From Gammaproteobacteria bacterium (GTDB lineage: Bacteria; Pseudomonadota; Gammaproteobacteria; UBA9214): a stretch of 18,533 nucleotides of DNA. The stretch's first letter is position 1; every line of letters begins with the position of its first letter. The stretch covers positions 1 through 18,533 of the forward strand of contig DAOVYA010000005.1 in assembly GCA_030635865.1 (NCBI GenBank), read 5' to 3'. The position numbers and the translations under genes are program-made. The notes below the pieces were generated by a model. That model did not search any database. It was not told where the DNA came from and saw only the letters and a program-made list of their open reading frames with translations. Of this stretch, positions 16,158-18,533 are shown one piece after another.

Positions 16158-17348
16158 ATGTTCCATTTCACAGCGACACCGCCATTAAGCCTCTACATCC
16201 ATGTCCCGTGGTGTGTGCGTAAATGTCCCTATTGCGATTTCAACTCGCACGAAGTACGCGACACACTCCCGGAACAGGACTATGTCGATGCACTGATTGC
16301 CGACCTCGAACTGGACCTGCCCGGCGTCTGGGGCCGCACCGTGGAAACCGTTTTTATCGGCGGTGGCACGCCCAGCCTGTTTTCAGCAGACGCTATTGAG
16401 CGTTTATTAAGTGAAGTGCGGGCACGCATTCCCCTGAAACCGGGCGCCGAGATCACATTGGAAGCCAACCCCGGCACCGTGGACCAGGCGCGCTTCACGG
16501 GTTTTTACGAGGCCGGCGTCAACCGGCTGTCGATCGGGGTACAAAGTTTCCAGGCGGGCCTGTTGAAAAAGATCGGGCGTATTCACGACGACCGGGAGGC
16601 ACTAACCGCCATCACTGCCGCACAACGGGCAGGCTTCACCAATATCAACCTGGACCTGATGTACGGCCTGCCGGGACAAACCACTGAACAGGCGCTGGCT
16701 GATTTACAAACGGCAATCGACCGGCAGCCGGCACACATATCCCGCTATGAACTGACCATCGAACCCAACACCTGGTTTCACCGCCACCCGCCCGAACCCG
16801 TCGATGATGAACGACTCTGGGAAATGCAGGAGACAGGGCGCGCCCTGCTGGATGCCAACGGCTATACACGCTACGAAGTGTCGGCTTACGCAAAAGACAA
16901 CAGGCAATGCCGGCACAACCTGAACTACTGGCAATTCGGCGATTACCTGGGCATCGGTGCAGGGGCGCATGCCAAGATAACCGATGCATCCAGGCAGACC
17001 ATCCGCCGCACGGCAAAAACACGTCACCCGCGCAGCTACATGGAAAACGCAAACAGCGAGCGACGCATCAGCTCCCGCAATGACCTGGGCGAAGCAGATG
17101 TAAAACTGGAATACGTGTTAAACGCATTACGGCTCGACCAGGGCTTTACGACTACAGGCTTTAGCGAAACCACCGGCCTGCCATTTTCCTGCATGCAGGA
17201 GACCATCACCGCGGCCTGCGAGAAGGGCCTGCTGGCACAGGAAAACGCCACCATCAGAGCAACACCAGGGGGACAGCAGTACCTGAATGAGCTGCTGCAA
17301 TACTGGATAAGCGACACACCCGGGGAAGACAGTGCTAAAACCGGCTGA
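16158..17348 (+). CDS. hemW: HemW, radical-SAM heme chaperone
   Basis: HemN-like radical-SAM protein. Family work indicates that HemW binds heme and delivers it to respiratory enzymes and does not act as coproporphyrinogen III dehydrogenase. The CxxxCxxC motif is C19, C23, C26 in CVRKCPYCDF; a phenylalanine takes the place of the fourth cysteine found in true HemN. GGGTPS (68-73), LEANPGTV (101-108), RLSIGVQSF (123-131) and the HNLNYW motif (253-258) fit HemW. The protein has 396 residues. No good ribosome binding site precedes the ATG, and the promoter was not found. Placement after rph-rdgB is common in Gammaproteobacteria. Its 3' end overlaps the next gene by 17 nt. Confidence 0.95.
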   Translation: MFHFTATPPLSLYIHVPWCVRKCPYCDFNSHEVRDTLPEQDYVDALIADLELDLPGVWGRTVETVFIGGGTPSLFSADAIERLLSEVRARIPLKPGAEITLEANPGTVDQARFTGFYEAGVNRLSIGVQSFQAGLLKKIGRIHDDREALTAITAAQRAGFTNINLDLMYGLPGQTTEQALADLQTAIDRQPAHISRYELTIEPNTWFHRHPPEPVDDERLWEMQETGRALLDANGYTRYEVSAYAKDNRQCRHNLNYWQFGDYLGIGAGAHAKITDASRQTIRRTAKTRHPRSYMENANSERRISSRNDLGEADVKLEYVLNALRLDQGFTTTGFSETTGLPFSCMQETITAACEKGLLAQENATIRATPGGQQYLNELLQYWISDTPGEDSAKTG

Positions 17349-17514
17349 TTGCCCCTACTGCGGCGAACACTTCGAAACCGAGGTGGACTGTTACAGTGGC
17401 AGCCAGGACTACATCGAGGATTGTCCGGCGTGCTGCCGACCCATAGAGTTCCACCTTGAAATCGGCCTTGATGAGGAATCGGCCAGCCTGACGACACGGC
17501 GCGACGATGACTGA
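17332..17514 (+). CDS. CPXCG motif-containing cysteine-rich protein
   Basis: A 60-residue protein that matches the CPXCG cysteine-rich family (PF14255). It has CPYCG at 7-11, C20, and C31, C34, C35 in IEDCPACCRPIEF, followed by an acidic tail ending RDDD. The cysteine pairs suggest a zinc-ribbon fold. The function is not known. It begins with GTG inside the hemW reading frame; GGGGA lies 5 nt upstream, and the 17-nt overlap suggests coupled translation with hemW. The composition and length are normal for the family. Confidence 0.88.
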   Translation: MLKPADCPYCGEHFETEVDCYSGSQDYIEDCPACCRPIEFHLEIGLDEESASLTTRRDDD

Positions 17515-17623
17515 ATATCAACCGATTCTGTACCGAGCACAATATACAAAGAAAGGGGGTCGGCCCACCCTGTAAGCAAAAGCCACATCCTGATATCTTA
17601 TTTATATTGTTTGATCCATGTCA

Positions 17624-17651
17624 TTCAGAAAACGATGCAGCCACCTATAGT
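17624..17651 (+). promoter_or_regulatory. possible promoter of the dehydrogenase gene
   Basis: TTCAGA (17624-17629, 4 of 6) and TATAGT (17646-17651, 5 of 6) are separated by 16 nt. Transcription would begin near 17658, about 80 nt before the ATG. The region 17515-17737 is clearly AT-richer than the gene after it. Confidence 0.4.
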
Positions 17652-17661
17652 TAAAAGGTGG
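17641..17661. promoter_or_regulatory. palindrome over the -10 box, possible operator
   Basis: CCACCT (17641-17646) and AGGTGG (17656-17661) form a perfect inverted repeat with a 9-nt spacer, centred on 17651, and enclose the predicted TATAGT box. This is where a repressor would be expected to bind. No known regulator signal was recognised. Confidence 0.35.
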
Positions 17662-17737
17662 ATCATGGTCACGCCGAATGGAGCATGCGGCCATAGCCAT
17701 AGTTGGATAACACACTGACCAAAAAGGTGCACTCTGC

Positions 17738-18533
17738 ATGGAAGATCTTTTCTCGTTCGCTGACGAACTCGGACCCGCCAAGATCGTGCACGCCTGCGAA
17801 CCGTCGGTCGGCCTGAAGGCGGTGCTGGTCATCGACAATGTCGCCAAGGGGCCGGCTATCGGCGGCGTCCGCATGGCCACGGACGTCACCACGGAGGAAT
17901 GCATCCGGCTGGCGCGGGCGATGACCTTCAAGAACGCTGCCGCAGGCCTGCCGCACGGCGGTGGCAAGGTCGTGCTCCTCGGCGACCCGAAGATGCCCGC
18001 AGACAGGAAGGAACAACTGATCCGTGCACTGGCGCAGCTGCTGCGCGGCGAACAGGAATACATCTTCGCCCCCGACATGGGAACCAACGAGGAATGCATG
18101 GCCTGGGTAAGGGATGAGATCAGCCGGGTCGTGGCGCTGCCACGCGAGATCGGCGGCATCCCGCTCGACGAAATCGGCGCCACCGGCTGGGGACTGAGCC
18201 ATGTCGTGGATATCGCCCTGAATTACTGCGACTTCGAACTGGAGGATGCGCGCATCGTGGTCCAGGGCTTCGGCGCCGTTGGCAGGAATGTCGCGCGGTT
18301 CCTCACGGCCAGGGGTGCGCGACTGGTCGCCGTGGCGGACTCCCGCGGTGCCACACACAATCCCGAGGGCCTGGACGTTAGTGCACTGCTTGAATTGAAA
18401 GCGGCAGGCAAGAGCGTGGGCGACTATGCCGACAGCACCCGACTGGAAAGCGATGCCGTCATCGTCGTGGAGTGTGCCATCTGTATCCCGGCCGCAAGGC
18501 CCGACGTCGTCATCGAGGGCAACGTCCATCGCC
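17738..18533 (+). CDS. Glu/Leu/Phe/Val-type amino acid dehydrogenase, 3' end cut by window
   Basis: NAD(P)-dependent oxidative deaminase of amino acids (2-oxo acid plus ammonia as products). The ATG at 17738 has AAGGTG 8 nt upstream; 265 residues are present before the window edge. IGGVRMA (41-47), MTFKNAAAGLPHGGGK (62-77) with K65 and the catalytic-type K77, PDMGTNE (112-118) with D113, GATGWG (147-152) and the nucleotide-binding VVQGFGAVG (174-182) are visible. The FKNAAAGL..GGGK part resembles leucine/phenylalanine dehydrogenases, whereas PDMGTNE resembles glutamate dehydrogenases, so the substrate is left open. The gene is GC-richer than its neighbours and follows a 223-nt AT-rich gap with its own predicted promoter, so it may have a different history from the hemW group. 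Confidence 0.9.
   Translation, partial: MEDLFSFADELGPAKIVHACEPSVGLKAVLVIDNVAKGPAIGGVRMATDVTTEECIRLARAMTFKNAAAGLPHGGGKVVLLGDPKMPADRKEQLIRALAQLLRGEQEYIFAPDMGTNEECMAWVRDEISRVVALPREIGGIPLDEIGATGWGLSHVVDIALNYCDFELEDARIVVQGFGAVGRNVARFLTARGARLVAVADSRGATHNPEGLDVSALLELKAAGKSVGDYADSTRLESDAVIVVECAICIPAARPDVVIEGNVHR

Noticed and set aside
17521..17580. GGGT/ACCC symmetry after the CPXCG gene as a terminator
   Set aside because: The stem would be about 4 bp and no T-run follows.
17669..18529. A 286-codon open frame on the minus strand opposite the dehydrogenase gene
   Set aside because: The plus-strand product has clear dehydrogenase motifs and a ribosome binding site; the opposite frame is a by-product of high GC codon use and has no recognisable domain.

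Overview
The window looks like chromosomal core sequence from a gammaproteobacterium with moderately high GC. This rests on gene content and order: bioB-bioF next to a comF/gntX-type gene, ubiC-ubiA, the block yicC-gmk-rpoZ-spoT-ridA-recG, and rph-rdgB-hemW are all arrangements seen in Gammaproteobacteria. A genus cannot be named from the sequence alone. No tRNA, rRNA, CRISPR array, transposase or prophage gene was found.

Left part (1-4281). A biotin operon runs leftwards (bioB, then bioF cut by the window edge). Its promoter overlaps a good BirA operator that also covers the first codons of the divergent comF-type gene. ubiC and ubiA (first two steps of ubiquinone synthesis) run leftwards, coupled by a TGATG stop/start, and ubiA converges on comF with a 4-base overlap.

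Middle (4282-11695), all leftwards. In transcription order the genes are yicC (YicC/YloC-family RNase), gmk (guanylate kinase), rpoZ (RNA polymerase omega), spoT (ppGpp synthetase/hydrolase), ridA and recG (branch-migration helicase). gmk, rpoZ and spoT tie GTP/ppGpp metabolism to RNA polymerase. recG is bracketed on both sides by related inverted-repeat elements about 220 bp long. Each has 31-nt arms sharing a 23-nt core, and each encloses a second, unrelated palindromic repeat. One element ends 13 nt before the recG start, which is a TTG without a visible ribosome binding site.

Right part (11696-18533). A PP2C phosphatase gene diverges from yicC across a large palindrome and ends at a strong bidirectional terminator. 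It is followed on the other strand by a small exported protein and an AI-2E-family membrane protein. rph and rdgB (RNA 3' trimming, removal of non-canonical purine nucleotides) overlap by ATGA. A small predicted lipoprotein converges on rdgB. hemW and a CPXCG cysteine-rich mini-protein overlap by 17 nt. The window ends in a partial Glu/Leu/Phe/Val-type amino acid dehydrogenase that is visibly GC-richer than its neighbours and has its own predicted promoter with a palindrome on the -10 box.

Most of the window is ordinary housekeeping sequence. I did not find a new multi-gene system. The best leads are the nested repeat elements around recG, the shared biotin operator/comF start, the palindrome between yicC and the phosphatase gene, and two small envelope proteins with a similar hydrophobic core.
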